From Natrarchaeobaculum sulfurireducens (GTDB taxonomy: Archaea > Halobacteriota > Halobacteria > Halobacteriales > Natrialbaceae): a stretch of 64,000 bases of DNA. The notes under the pieces were generated by a model. It saw only the letters and a program-made list of their open reading frames with translations. It did not search any database and had not been told where the DNA came from. Position numbers and translations under genes: made by a program. The DNA is taken from assembly GCF_003430825.1 (NCBI RefSeq), contig NZ_CP024047.1, forward strand, positions 1,178,001 through 1,242,000. Reading direction: 5' to 3'. Numbering within the stretch: position 1 is the first letter of the stretch; the number at the start of each line of letters is the position of its first letter. This document shows, in pieces, positions 18,853-27,093 of this stretch.

Positions 18853-19835
18853 TCGAGCTGTCGCACCCCCTCTTCGGCAAGTTCGGCGCGAAAGGCGTCC
18901 TCACAGCCCGGCGTGAACGACAGCGCGGTCTCGGTCTCCGGCGTCGGATCGAGGGCGACGATACAGCCGCCGCCGCCAGCGCCGGTCAGTTTCGCGCCGA
19001 GTGCACCCGCGTCACGGGCGGCCCAGACCATTCTGTCGAGCGACCGCGAGGAGACGCCGAGTGCCGAGAGCAGCCCGTGATTGAAGTCCATCAACTGGCC
19101 GAGTTCCTCCAGGTCGCCGTCTGCGAGGGCGTCTTCGCCGGCTCTGACGAGGTCGCCGACCGTCTCGACCGTGTCCTCGGCGAAGTCGTACTCCTCGCGC
19201 AACGTCCGAACACCCGCAACGAGCTGGCCGGTGTCGCCAGCTCCGCCGTCGAAGCCGATCACGAACGGCAGATCCGGCGCGTCGATCGAGCGGCAATCGT
19301 CACCCTCGACACGGACTGCACCGCCGGTCGCCGAACAGAAGGTGTCGGCCCTCGAGGCCTGTCCGTCCTGGACCTCGTACTCGGTTCGATAGGCACGCTC
19401 GGCGAGTTCGACGGGCTCGAGCGTCGTCCCGAGTTCTCGAGTGGCCGCGTCGATGGCGGCGACGACGACCGCTGCGGACGAGCCCAGCCCGGCCCCGAGC
19501 GGGATGTCGCTCTCGATGGTCACGTCGAAACCGACGTCGTCCTCGCCGGTGACCGCACGAACCTGTTCGATGGCCTCGTCGACGTACTCCGTCGCCGCGC
19601 TCAACAACGATTCGGAGACGTTGACGTCGGGTCGGTCGTCGGTCGTCCCGCTGTACTCGACCGTGAAGCCGTCCAGACTGAGGTCTTCGGCGTGGACCCG
19701 TAACTTTCCGTCGTCGCGGCGATTCACTTCGACTCGTGCTCGTAACTCGATCGCACACGGGACGGCTGGCTCGCCGTAGACGACCGCGTGCTCCCCGAAC
19801 AGATAGACTTTGCCGGGAGCGCTCGAGACAGTCAT
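18849..19835 (-). CDS. mvk: Mevalonate kinase
   Basis: 328 residues of the GHMP family. It phosphorylates mevalonate at the start of the kinase part of the isoprenoid pathway. It begins SSAPGKVYLFGEHAVVYGEP (motif 1), has the ATP loop PLGAGLGSSAAVVVA near residues 110-124 and the C-terminal KLTGAGGGGCIVAL (motif 3). It is the first gene of mvk-ipk with a 4-nt overlap. In many haloarchaea this pair runs straight into fni and rnj; here a transporter and a lipoprotein gene separate it from rnj-idsA, and no IPP isomerase gene is seen in the window. Confidence 0.95.
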   Translation of the reverse strand: MTVSSAPGKVYLFGEHAVVYGEPAVPCAIELRARVEVNRRDDGKLRVHAEDLSLDGFTVEYSGTTDDRPDVNVSESLLSAATEYVDEAIEQVRAVTGEDDVGFDVTIESDIPLGAGLGSSAAVVVAAIDAATRELGTTLEPVELAERAYRTEYEVQDGQASRADTFCSATGGAVRVEGDDCRSIDAPDLPFVIGFDGGAGDTGQLVAGVRTLREEYDFAEDTVETVGDLVRAGEDALADGDLEELGQLMDFNHGLLSALGVSSRSLDRMVWAARDAGALGAKLTGAGGGGCIVALDPTPETETALSFTPGCEDAFRAELAEEGVRQLE

Positions 19836-19960
19836 GCCCGGGCGTTCGTACGACGACGCTTAATAGCTATCTTCTCGCGATTTCGTCGTTTCACATGGAA
19901 TACAATGACTGCTACCGATGAGCGCATATCCCGTTACGGACGCTCATCGGAACGGACGCA

Positions 19961-20171
19961 ATGGAATCCGTATCAGTCAAGGGTCTCGTTGAAGTGGCGG
20001 AGTCGCCACTCGAGAAAAGAGTTCTCGATCCGTCTCGAGCAAATTCGTGTCGTCTCCGTCGACATATGGATTCACTCGGTGCTTGGAAGCCTCGACACGG
20101 AGAGGATGGAGGCGGTGGACAAAGCGCTGAAGCTGACTTTTGGGTTAGGCTGGGGTATCCGTTGGGAGTAG
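19961..20171 (+). pseudogene. Remnant of a PemK/MazF-type toxin, C-terminal part with a frameshift
   Basis: From 20037 one frame reads EQIRVVSVDIW...GSLDTERMEAVDKALKLTFGL and stops at 20171. This is the C-terminal signature of PemK/MazF toxins (EQIRT..., then GxLxxExMxxVDxAL). The preceding residues that fit the family (VEVAESPLEKR) are in a different frame, at about 19991-20020, so a one-base insertion near 20021 splits the gene. The N-terminal half, with the first beta strands, is missing or unrecognisable, and no antitoxin gene lies beside it. I see it as a decayed toxin-antitoxin locus. The assignment is from motif pattern alone. Confidence 0.45.
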
Positions 20172-20225
20172 TATAGATCACCTGGTCTCCGAAAGTAATA
20201 TTAGTTGACATCTGGGACAGAGAAT

Positions 20226-20393
20226 ATGGAGAGCATCGTTACTGTGGTTCGATTTCTGATGGCAGGTGTTGTTTTCTTCGCACTCATTGGTATCGCCTCG
20301 TTTGTCGGTACAACGCTGGCTCTCCGATCATATCATGAAGATGAGCAACCAAGCATGTCTGTAGTTGTTGCGGTTCTTCGTGGGCTCGGGTGA
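20226..20393 (+). CDS. Possible small single-span membrane protein
   Basis: 55 residues starting MESIVTVVRFLMAGVVFFA. It has one hydrophobic helix (about residues 6-32) and a short charged tail (SYHEDEQPSM). Base composition is lower in G+C than in neighbouring genes. It lies in the gene-poor stretch between mvk and hemAT beside a toxin remnant. I do not recognise a family. The membrane-like pattern is the only support, and it may be non-coding or part of a decayed insertion. Confidence 0.3.
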   Translation: MESIVTVVRFLMAGVVFFALIGIASFVGTTLALRSYHEDEQPSMSVVVAVLRGLG

Positions 20394-20534
20394 GTGGGAA
20401 ACGCCTGTGTGAGCTTGAAGCTCACCGCGATGATTCCGTTGTCGCCGTTGTCTGTGCCGCTTCAGACATGCGTCTGTATTCTCACCTCGTTACTGACTCG
20501 AGACGAATCGACGAGTGGCATAGTATATCCTTTC

Positions 20535-20570
20535 TGGCCCAAGGCCCGAACGGGCCACCAGGTATTTAAT
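20535..20570 (+). promoter_or_regulatory. hemAT promoter with adjacent inverted repeat
   Basis: A TATA-like TATTTAAT at 20563-20570 is centred about 28 bp before the hemAT ATG at 20595, as expected for a leaderless haloarchaeal mRNA. Just upstream is a 6-bp inverted repeat TGGCCC/GGGCCA (20535-20540 and 20552-20557), placed where a BRE or regulator site would be. Whether the repeat binds a regulator is an inference. Confidence 0.45.
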
Positions 20571-20594
20571 AAAAACCCTGCAATCGTAGGTTTA

Positions 20595-22130
20595 ATGGAC
20601 CACACGCTGCCTGGATATAACATCACGGACGCGGACAGACGCGAGATAGACGGTCGGTCGCTCACTGATGCGCTCGGGATCGACCGGCGAGAAGTCGAGA
20701 ATCGAAAGGCGTACACTCGTTTCGACGAGGCTGACGTCGACCGCCTCGAGTCGATGGAGCCGCTGTTCGAACGGATCGCCAGCGACCTCGTCGACGACTT
20801 CTACGACCATCTGCTGTCGTTTCCCGAAGTAACGTCGATCCTCGAGTCTTCGCCGGAGCAGGTGGAGAACCTGAAACGAGCCCAACGGCAGTACCTCCTG
20901 GAGCTTGGCAGTGGCGAGTACGATCGGGCGTACTTCGATCGACGCGCTCGGGTCGGTAAGGTACACGACATGATCGACGTGGGACCGAAACACTACCTCG
21001 GGAGCTACGTCGTCTACTACGATGGGGTCCTCTCTGCGGTCGCTGACGACGCCACGGACGATCTGGCAGCGTCGGCTGACCGGCCGGACGCAGCGTCGAC
21101 CGACGACGAGCCGATGGTCTCGCTTTCGGCGGCTCGAGAGGCCATCGACGAGACCGTCGAAAGATCGCTGTCGGTGCTCAAACTGTTGACCCTCGACCAA
21201 CAGGTGGCGATAGAGACATATATCGACTCCTACGCAGACGTCGAGGCCGAACTCGAGCGCCGAAACGAGGTTGCGGGAAACGTCGCCGACTCGCTCACCG
21301 ACCTCAGAGCACAATCGACGGCCGTCGAGGATCGGTCGGCCGACATCAGCGACCTCGCCGACGAACAGTCCGATGCGATGGGCGAGGTGGCGACGGAGGT
21401 CTCGAGCCTTTCGGCGACGGTCGAAGAGATCGCATCGAACGCCGAGGAGGTGAGCGCGACCAGCGAAGCGGCCGAAGCAGTCGCAGCCGACACGACGGAG
21501 ACGGCGGAGGCGGCGATCGATAAGATGCAACGTGTCGACGCGGCGGCAGATGACGTAACGGCTGACGTCGAAGCGCTTCAGGACGGCGTCAAACGGATCG
21601 ACGAAGTCGTCGAGGTGATAAACGACATCGCCGATCAGACGAATCTGCTCGCGCTCAACGCCTCGATCGAGGCTGCTACCGCCGGTGAGGCAGGCGACGG
21701 TTTCGCCGTCGTCGCAAACGAGGTCAAATCACTCGCCGAAAAATCACAGGAGGAAGCCACAACGATCGAACGGATGGTCTCTGAGATCCAGGCCGACAGC
21801 CAGGAGACCGTCGAGAGCCTCGAAACTGCTAACGCAGAGATCACCGACGGTGTCGAGTTGGTCGAGGAGACGGTCACGAACCTCGAACACATCGAATCAA
21901 CGATCGCGGAGGCAAACGTCGGCATCCAGGAGGTCGCGACCGCGACCGACGACCAGGCCGCGAGCACCGAAGAAGTCGCGATGATGACAGACCGGACAAT
22001 GGAGCAGTTCGAGGAGGTCGCATCGGAGGTGACGGCCGTCGCCGAGGCCAACGAGCGCTTGCGTGGCTCGATCGACGAGATCGACGCCGAGATGACACGG
22101 CTGGCCGATCACGGAGACAGTTCGGACTGA
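20595..22130 (+). CDS. hemAT: HemAT globin-coupled aerotaxis transducer
   Basis: 511 residues, soluble. An N-terminal globin-coupled sensor domain (about 20-200) contains [10 protein letters not shown] and [21 protein letters not shown], with the likely heme-proximal His near residue 124. A coiled-coil MCP signalling domain follows with the hairpin tip [41 protein letters not shown] at about 340-382. There are no membrane spans. In Halobacterium HemAT mediates an aerophobic response through CheA. The ATG at 20595 was chosen over upstream frames because conserved sequence begins there and a TATA element is correctly spaced. cheF, cheY and cheC follow on the same strand. Confidence 0.95.
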   Translation: MDHTLPGYNITDADRREIDGRSLTDALGIDRREVENRKAYTRFDEADVDRLESMEPLFERIASDLVDDFYDHLLSFPEVTSILESSPEQVENLKRAQRQYLLELGSGEYDRAYFDRRARVGKVHDMIDVGPKHYLGSYVVYYDGVLSAVADDATDDLAASADRPDAASTDDEPMVSLSAAREAIDETVERSLSVLKLLTLDQQVAIETYIDSYADVEAELERRNEVAGNVADSLTDLRAQSTAVEDRSADISDLADEQSDAMGEVATEVSSLSATVEEIASNAEEVSATSEAAEAVAADTTETAEAAIDKMQRVDAAADDVTADVEALQDGVKRIDEVVEVINDIADQTNLLALNASIEAATAGEAGDGFAVVANEVKSLAEKSQEEATTIERMVSEIQADSQETVESLETANAEITDGVELVEETVTNLEHIESTIAEANVGIQEVATATDDQAASTEEVAMMTDRTMEQFEEVASEVTAVAEANERLRGSIDEIDAEMTRLADHGDSSD

Positions 22131-22201
22131 TATTGGCAAAGGATTGCGTTCGTTCGACGACGGGCCGATCTCGTTTCTCGCGTGACGGTGTTGATAAAGA
22201 G

Positions 22202-22209
22202 ATATATAC
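22202..22209 (+). promoter_or_regulatory. TATA element likely driving cheF
   Basis: The sequence GATATATAC stands out about 75 bp before the cheF start codon. If the usual 25-28 bp spacing holds, transcription would begin near 22232, leaving a leader of about 50 nt, unlike the leaderless neighbours hemAT and cheY. Confidence 0.45.
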
Positions 22210-22280
22210 GTTGACTGCCCATTCAACGGTAAACGGTGCACGTTGCTCGCCGCCCGTCGCACCACCCTCTACAGACGAGC

Positions 22281-23159
22281 ATGACCGAAGACATCGTCGC
22301 AGATTTTACCGGCCGGTTTTTCCTCAGCACCAGTTCCGATACTAGCGAGACACCCGAGAAAGGTCGGATCATCATGACGAGACGCCGGCTAGTGCTTGCG
22401 ACCACGGACGACAAGACGACTGTTCCCCTCTCGAACGTCGTCGACGTCAACGTCGGAACCGTCCCAAAGCACGTCAAGCGCTTTTTCGACGACACGCTTA
22501 CGATCGGGTACGAGGGTCCAACCGGCATCCAGAGTGCGGTCATCGAGAGCGAGGGAGACAAACTCGAGACGTTCGTCGCCATCCTCTTTCGGTGCCTGTT
22601 GAACGGCCGCACGGTCGCCGTCAAACACCCTGCCCGCGTCGGTGGACGGGTGAAAAACTCCCCCGTCCGCAAGGGCAAACTCCGGATCAAGAAGCGCTCG
22701 ATCGTCATCAAGACCAAACAGGAGTCGATCAGTATCGACATCGAGAACGTGATGAACATCGGTCGCGGGAACAAACTCGGCGACCGCGCAGATCGCGTCA
22801 CGCTGATCGTCAAATCGATCGACGACTCGGGACTGACAGAGACGACGCTGATCGCTCCCGCGAAGAGTCAGTACGTGAACTTACTCGGCAGATTCCTCCG
22901 CCTCGAGTTCGACGAGCTGCGCGAGGAAGTCAACGAGATCGAGTTGACGAACCCCGAAAAGCGGGTGCTCGTCGGCGTTCACGCGACCGGCGGCGACATC
23001 GACTTCACGAACATGCTCGACGGCGACCCCGCCTACGTGACGAACGTCTTGAACTCAGTCAAGAACAAAGACCTCATCCTCGAGAACGGCAACGGCATCT
23101 CGTTAACGCCGAAAGGACGGATCGTCGTCACCCAACAGATCGAAGACGTCAACGTCTGA
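22281..23159 (+). CDS. cheF: Chemotaxis protein CheF (CheY-archaellum adaptor)
   Basis: 292 residues. CheF proteins are archaea-specific and connect phosphorylated CheY to the archaellum motor switch. The start MTEDIVADFTGRFFL, the block KGRIIMTRRRLVLAT, VKHPARVGGRVKNSPVRKG and the C-terminal winged-helix-like segment (LTNPEKRVLVGVHATGGDIDF, GISLTPKGRIVV) fit the family. The ATG at 22281 is taken because upstream codons are not conserved. It is placed between hemAT and cheY in one direction, which supports a chemotaxis role. No archaellum genes (arl) lie in the window. Confidence 0.92.
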   Translation: MTEDIVADFTGRFFLSTSSDTSETPEKGRIIMTRRRLVLATTDDKTTVPLSNVVDVNVGTVPKHVKRFFDDTLTIGYEGPTGIQSAVIESEGDKLETFVAILFRCLLNGRTVAVKHPARVGGRVKNSPVRKGKLRIKKRSIVIKTKQESISIDIENVMNIGRGNKLGDRADRVTLIVKSIDDSGLTETTLIAPAKSQYVNLLGRFLRLEFDELREEVNEIELTNPEKRVLVGVHATGGDIDFTNMLDGDPAYVTNVLNSVKNKDLILENGNGISLTPKGRIVVTQQIEDVNV

Positions 23160-23290
23160 GACGGTCGTCTGACTCGTTACGACGCCGGTGTTCGACGGAC
23201 ACGGCTCGGTTTCGACCCGATGAGATACCGGTGGTGATTGCCCTTTCCTCGCATCGTGGTGTGTGAGTGTCGTCGCGTAATCGGTCAACA

Positions 23291-23298
23291 TCATTAAG
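23291..23298 (+). promoter_or_regulatory. TATA element for a leaderless cheY mRNA
   Basis: TCATTAAG is centred about 28 bp before the cheY ATG at 23323, so the start codon would be at or within one or two bases of the mRNA 5' end. This indicates that cheY can be transcribed separately from cheF. Confidence 0.45.
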
Positions 23299-23322
23299 TC
23301 ATCCCGGTGTATTCTCCCGTTT

Positions 23323-23679
23323 ATGGACGTGTTGATCACGGACGACTCTGGATTTATGCGTGATCTCCTGCGGGAAATTCTCGAGGAGGAACACAACGTC
23401 GTGGGAGAGGCAGAAAACGGTGTCGAAGCGGTCGAACTCTATCAGGAGAAAGACCCCGACATCGTGTTTATGGACATCGTGATGCCGATCAAAGACGGTA
23501 TCGAGGCGACTGGTGAGATCACTGACATGGATCCCAGTGCGACGGTCGTGATGTGTACGAGTGTCGAGCAGGCCGAGCAGATGAAAGAGTCGATCAAAGC
23601 CGGAGCCGAGGGGTACATCACGAAGCCGTTCCAGAAAGAGAGCGTCCTCGAAGAGATAAACAGCATCGCAGCCGAGTAG
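23323..23679 (+). CDS. cheY: Chemotaxis response regulator CheY
   Basis: 118 residues, a stand-alone receiver domain. The acidic pair Asp7-Asp8 (LITDDSGFMRDLL), the phosphorylation site Asp51 (VFMDIVMP), the switch Thr79 (VVMCTS) and Lys101 (YITKPFQ) are all in place. It is phosphorylated by CheA and acts on the archaellum motor through CheF. The gene is followed 8 nt later by cheC, its likely phosphatase, so the two are probably co-transcribed. Confidence 0.96.
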   Translation: MDVLITDDSGFMRDLLREILEEEHNVVGEAENGVEAVELYQEKDPDIVFMDIVMPIKDGIEATGEITDMDPSATVVMCTSVEQAEQMKESIKAGAEGYITKPFQKESVLEEINSIAAE

Positions 23680-23687
23680 ATCTTTCC

Positions 23688-24896
23688 ATGGAAATCGACA
23701 TCCGCGAGTTGGAAACCTACCAGAAGCTCGCTCACGACGGCGCGCAATCGGCGGCCCAATCTCTTTCACAGCTGACTGGAATCGATACGCACGTTCAGGT
23801 GACCGACGTCTCGTTGATGTCTCCATCGAGCCTGAGCTATGAGTTCATCGGCGACGAGTTCGCCGGAGTCAACATCCACCTCAGCGGCGAGATCGCCGGT
23901 GAGATCGTCCTCGCGTTCGACGAACACGGACGCGAGGCCATCACGGAGACACTCGTCCCCGCTGACGATCCGGAAAAGCAGAAGTCGAGCATCAAGGAAG
24001 TCGGCAACATCATGACGAGCGGTTTCGTCGACGGCTGGGCGAACTACCTCGAGGCGAAGATCAAGAGTTCGCCGCCGACGTACATCCAGGGAACGGGCGA
24101 CGACATCATCCCGACCGCCGCAAGCGAAAGCGACACCCACCTGTTCGTCTTTCGCAGCCGTGTCGAAGCCTCGAAAGCGGCCGTCAGCGAACCGATCGAC
24201 TTCCGCATCCTGCTCGTTCCGGACGCCGATTCGCTGGAGCGTGCCCTCAAGCCCGATACGGGGAACATCGTTTCGCTCGAAAAACTCGAGGTCTTCAACG
24301 AGATGACCAAAGAGGGCGCCGAAAAGTCGGCGATGAATATCTCCTCGATGACGGGGATCGATACGACCGTCAACGTCAGTCGACTGAGTCTGATCCCGAT
24401 CGAAGACATCCCCAAGGAGGTGGGGAACAAACGGTACGTCGGCACCGTCATGGAGTTTAGAGGGAAGATCGGTGGCTACCTGGTGATCCTCTTCGACCAG
24501 CCCTCCGGTCGGGCCGTCGTCGACGCGCTCGTTCCGATGGAAACCGACGAGGAGTGGGGTGAAACCGAACAGGGTGCTCTGCGCGAACTCGGCAATATCA
24601 TGACCAGCGGCTTCGTCGACGGCTGGGCGAACGTGTTGAACGCCGAGATCAAACACTCTCCACCGGAGTTCGTCGCCGACACTGGTGCCTCGATCCTGCG
24701 CCCGATCACGTCTCAGATCGCCGAGACCGAAGATCACGCGTTCATGCTCGACTCGAACGTTCAGACGAACTCGGATCAGGTGTTCACCTGCCAGATGCTG
24801 GCGCTCCCACGCCGTGGCGAACTCGAGGCGGCACTCGATGATCTCCTCCTCGAAAACGCCGAGAACACGCGCATCGATCCCGACGACCTCTTCTAA
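23688..24896 (+). CDS. cheC: CheC-type CheY-P phosphatase with two tandem CheC domains
   Basis: 402 residues made of two homologous halves (about 1-195 and 200-402). Each keeps the phosphatase signature ExxN followed about 22 residues later by Pro: KEVGNIMTSGFVDGWAN...KSSPP in the first half and RELGNIMTSGFVDGWAN...KHSPP in the second. So both halves look catalytically competent. CheC removes phosphate from CheY-P and helps adaptation together with CheD; cheD is not in the window. The ATG at 23688 lies 8 nt after the cheY stop, and the upstream frame is a shadow of cheY. It converges with a flagella-cluster gene. Confidence 0.93.
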   Translation: MEIDIRELETYQKLAHDGAQSAAQSLSQLTGIDTHVQVTDVSLMSPSSLSYEFIGDEFAGVNIHLSGEIAGEIVLAFDEHGREAITETLVPADDPEKQKSSIKEVGNIMTSGFVDGWANYLEAKIKSSPPTYIQGTGDDIIPTAASESDTHLFVFRSRVEASKAAVSEPIDFRILLVPDADSLERALKPDTGNIVSLEKLEVFNEMTKEGAEKSAMNISSMTGIDTTVNVSRLSLIPIEDIPKEVGNKRYVGTVMEFRGKIGGYLVILFDQPSGRAVVDALVPMETDEEWGETEQGALRELGNIMTSGFVDGWANVLNAEIKHSPPEFVADTGASILRPITSQIAETEDHAFMLDSNVQTNSDQVFTCQMLALPRRGELEAALDDLLLENAENTRIDPDDLF

Positions 24897-24932
24897 CGGT
24901 CTAACAGTCTGACCCGTATTTTCGGCTCCCAA

Positions 24933-25163
24933 TCAGTGTCGAAAGACGACGACGTCGTCCGCTCGCCTGACGAGACAGAACCGATTGCCGTCGGTCGGCG
25001 GAAAACTGATCGTCGGCGTTTCGACGATCATCAGTCGAACGAACGGCGTCGAGCAGGCGGGACAGGTGAGGTCGTCCCGGTTCTCGAACACGGCCGTCTC
25101 ACCGCTGTCGCGAAGCTGTTTGAGCTGGTGTCGGTGATCGTGAACGTCGAACTCGGGGTCCAT
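24933..25163 (-). CDS. Flagella cluster protein (haloarchaeal DUF7385-like)
   Basis: 76 residues starting MDPEFDVHDHRHQLKQLRDSG. The pattern HDHRHxLKxLRDSG, then FENRDDLTCPACSTPF and a closing LVRRADDVVVF, matches small haloarchaeal proteins annotated as flagella cluster protein (DUF7385 in recent annotation, from memory). CPAC may be half of a metal site. It lies between cheC and cheR, which agrees with a taxis or archaellum role, but no biochemical function is known to me. Confidence 0.8.
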   Translation of the reverse strand: MDPEFDVHDHRHQLKQLRDSGETAVFENRDDLTCPACSTPFVRLMIVETPTISFPPTDGNRFCLVRRADDVVVFRH

Positions 25164-25209
25164 ACAGACGCCTTCGGCCGGTCGACGCTGAACGTTTCGG
25201 CCAGCTAGC

Positions 25210-26016
25210 CTAGATACGCCGATAGATGCGATTTCTGTTGTCGACGGCTTCGAAGGTGGATTTGAGTTCTGGCGGGATCGTCTCGCTTTTCCCGATGACG
25301 AGGTAGCCGTCGTCTCGGAGCGAGCGGGCGATCGTCTCGAGCATCGTCCGTTTGGCGTCGGATTCGATGTAGATGAACAGGTTTCGGCAGGTGACGAGGT
25401 CGAAGCCGGATTTGGGTCGGTCGTTGATCAGGTCGTGGCGCTCGAACGTGACGGGGCGTTTGACCGCATTCTGGACGCGAAACGTTCCGTCGTCAGCGTC
25501 GTACTCGACGAACTCCTCGTATGAAGAGAGATGCGAGAGCTGGTCGTCGATGTCCGTGGTCCGTGACTCCTGATAGACGCCCTCACGGGCCGTCTCGAGG
25601 GCGGGCTCGCTGATATCGGTGGCGAGAATACTGAGTCGGGATTCGTCGATCTGTCGATCGTCGTGTGCGAGCATCGACAGCGAGTAGGGTTCCCGGCCGT
25701 CAGCACAGGCGGCCGACCAGACCTCGACTCGGCGCTGCTCGTCGGACAGCGTTCGGAGGACGTCTCTGATGCCGTCCCAGACCGACGGATTGCGGAAGAA
25801 GCCGGTGACGTTAATACTCAACGAGTCGAGCAGGGCTTCCTGTTCGTCCGGATCACTCTGGACGAGGTCGTAGTACTCGTCGTAGTCCTCGGAGTCGGTT
25901 CGACGCATCCGGGCCGTAATTCGACGATCAAGATAGCTCTCGTTGTAGTGGCTGGTTGCGAAATTTAACTGTCGTTCCATATACTCGAGAAGGGCGGCGA
26001 AAGAGTCGGCTCCCAC
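25210..26016 (-). CDS. cheR: Chemotaxis protein methyltransferase CheR
   Basis: 268 residues. It methylates glutamates on chemoreceptors using S-adenosylmethionine. The N-terminal helical domain (TSHYNESYLDRRITARMRR) is followed by the methyltransferase core: SINVTGFFRNPSVWD, the SAM loop EVWSAACADGREPYSLSML, the ILATDISEPAL strand and LVTCRNLFIYI. The start is GTG at 26016; an internal Met (MERQLNF) is possible, but family alignment favours the longer form. It is transcribed with the flagella-cluster gene, convergent with cheY-cheC. Confidence 0.94.
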   Translation of the reverse strand: MGADSFAALLEYMERQLNFATSHYNESYLDRRITARMRRTDSEDYDEYYDLVQSDPDEQEALLDSLSINVTGFFRNPSVWDGIRDVLRTLSDEQRRVEVWSAACADGREPYSLSMLAHDDRQIDESRLSILATDISEPALETAREGVYQESRTTDIDDQLSHLSSYEEFVEYDADDGTFRVQNAVKRPVTFERHDLINDRPKSGFDLVTCRNLFIYIESDAKRTMLETIARSLRDDGYLVIGKSETIPPELKSTFEAVDNRNRIYRRI

Positions 26017-26196
26017 GTGTTATCACTCAGTACGACACTCGGGAATGCGGAGGAATAAACGTGCCGTCAATTCCCGACGGGTGTAAGGTTTTTTTGAGTG
26101 GCGCGCTCACGCCCTGTGACGAGAGAAATTGGACCGGGGGAATCGACCGAGGGCGCCCGGACCATCGGTGTGTCCGGTCGGCCGATTGGGGGGCAA

Positions 26197-26991
26197 TTAG
26201 AACGGGAACAGGGAGTCGGCCTCGGGGTCGCGCTCCAGCAGTTCGATCTCGTGACTACCGGGGGTTTTCGTGAACGCGTACATGTCGTCGTTGCTCTCGG
26301 GGTCGCGGTAGTCGGGAGCCTCGCGCTCGATGAGCGTCTCCCAGTCCTCACTAAGGTCGTCGACGCGGATACAGAGGTGTCCCCAGGCGTCACCCTGCTC
26401 GTAGCTGCGTCCGTCGTAGTTGTAGGTCAACTCGAGTGACATCGCTTCGGCGGCGGCGTCGCGGGGTTCGACGAAGTAGTTCGCGAACGTGTCGGCCTCC
26501 CACCGACCGACCTCGTCGTACTCGAACTTGCGGGTCCAGAAGCCAAGGGCCTCGTCGGCGTCCTCGACGCGGATCATGGTGTGATCGAGCGACCAGAGCG
26601 CGCCCTCCTCGGGGTCACGCTGGACGATCTCGATCTCGTGGCCGTCCGGGTCTTTGACGAACGCGTAGCGGCCGCCACAGGACTCCGGATCCCGATACTC
26701 TTCGACGCCCCCGTCCATCAGCTGCTGGTAGTGTTCCTCGAGTTCACCCTCAGGGACCCGGACCGCAATGTGGCCCCAGGCGTCACCCACTTCTGGCTGC
26801 TCGCCCTCGTTGTGGGTGAGCTCGAGCAGTGCTCCGTCCTCGTGTACGTCTTCTGGTCCGAGGTAGACGATAGTGAACCCGTCGCCCTCGTAGCGGTCTT
26901 TCTCTTCGTACTCGAGGTGCGTCTGGTACCAGTCGAGTGACTCCTCGAGGTCCGCGACGCGAATCATCGTGTGGTCGAGCGTTCCGTCCAT
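26197..26991 (-). CDS. Two-domain VOC/glyoxalase-like protein
   Basis: 264 residues built of two vicinal-oxygen-chelate domains (about 1-128 and 134-264). Each starts LDHTMIRVxD with the first metal-ligand His and ends with HEIE, the last Glu ligand; both contain WGHxxxRV with a further His. The arrangement is that of lactoylglutathione-lyase (glyoxalase I) relatives, though some annotate such proteins as ring-cleavage dioxygenases. Metal ligands look intact in both halves. Because haloarchaea generally use gamma-glutamylcysteine rather than glutathione, the true thiol substrate is open. The start ATG at 26991 precedes the first conserved strand. Confidence 0.88.
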   Translation of the reverse strand: MDGTLDHTMIRVADLEESLDWYQTHLEYEEKDRYEGDGFTIVYLGPEDVHEDGALLELTHNEGEQPEVGDAWGHIAVRVPEGELEEHYQQLMDGGVEEYRDPESCGGRYAFVKDPDGHEIEIVQRDPEEGALWSLDHTMIRVEDADEALGFWTRKFEYDEVGRWEADTFANYFVEPRDAAAEAMSLELTYNYDGRSYEQGDAWGHLCIRVDDLSEDWETLIEREAPDYRDPESNDDMYAFTKTPGSHEIELLERDPEADSLFPF

Positions 26992-27093
26992 ACGCGGGGA
27001 CACGGTGGGTTCGTCAAAAAACGTGGCGGAACCGGCGGTCGCCCAGCTCGGTCGACTGCTCACATCGCTTGCAGCCGCGATTATAAAGACGTG

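Noticed and set aside
19788-20171. A full 127-codon plus frame ending in the MazF-like signature
   Set aside because: Only the last 45 residues look like a protein; the first part overlaps the mvk start region and its promoter and has no MazF N-terminal features. It is treated as a pseudogene instead.
26088-26096. T-rich run as a terminator
   Set aside because: It is on the plus strand between two minus-strand genes, so it does not fit the transcription direction of either.
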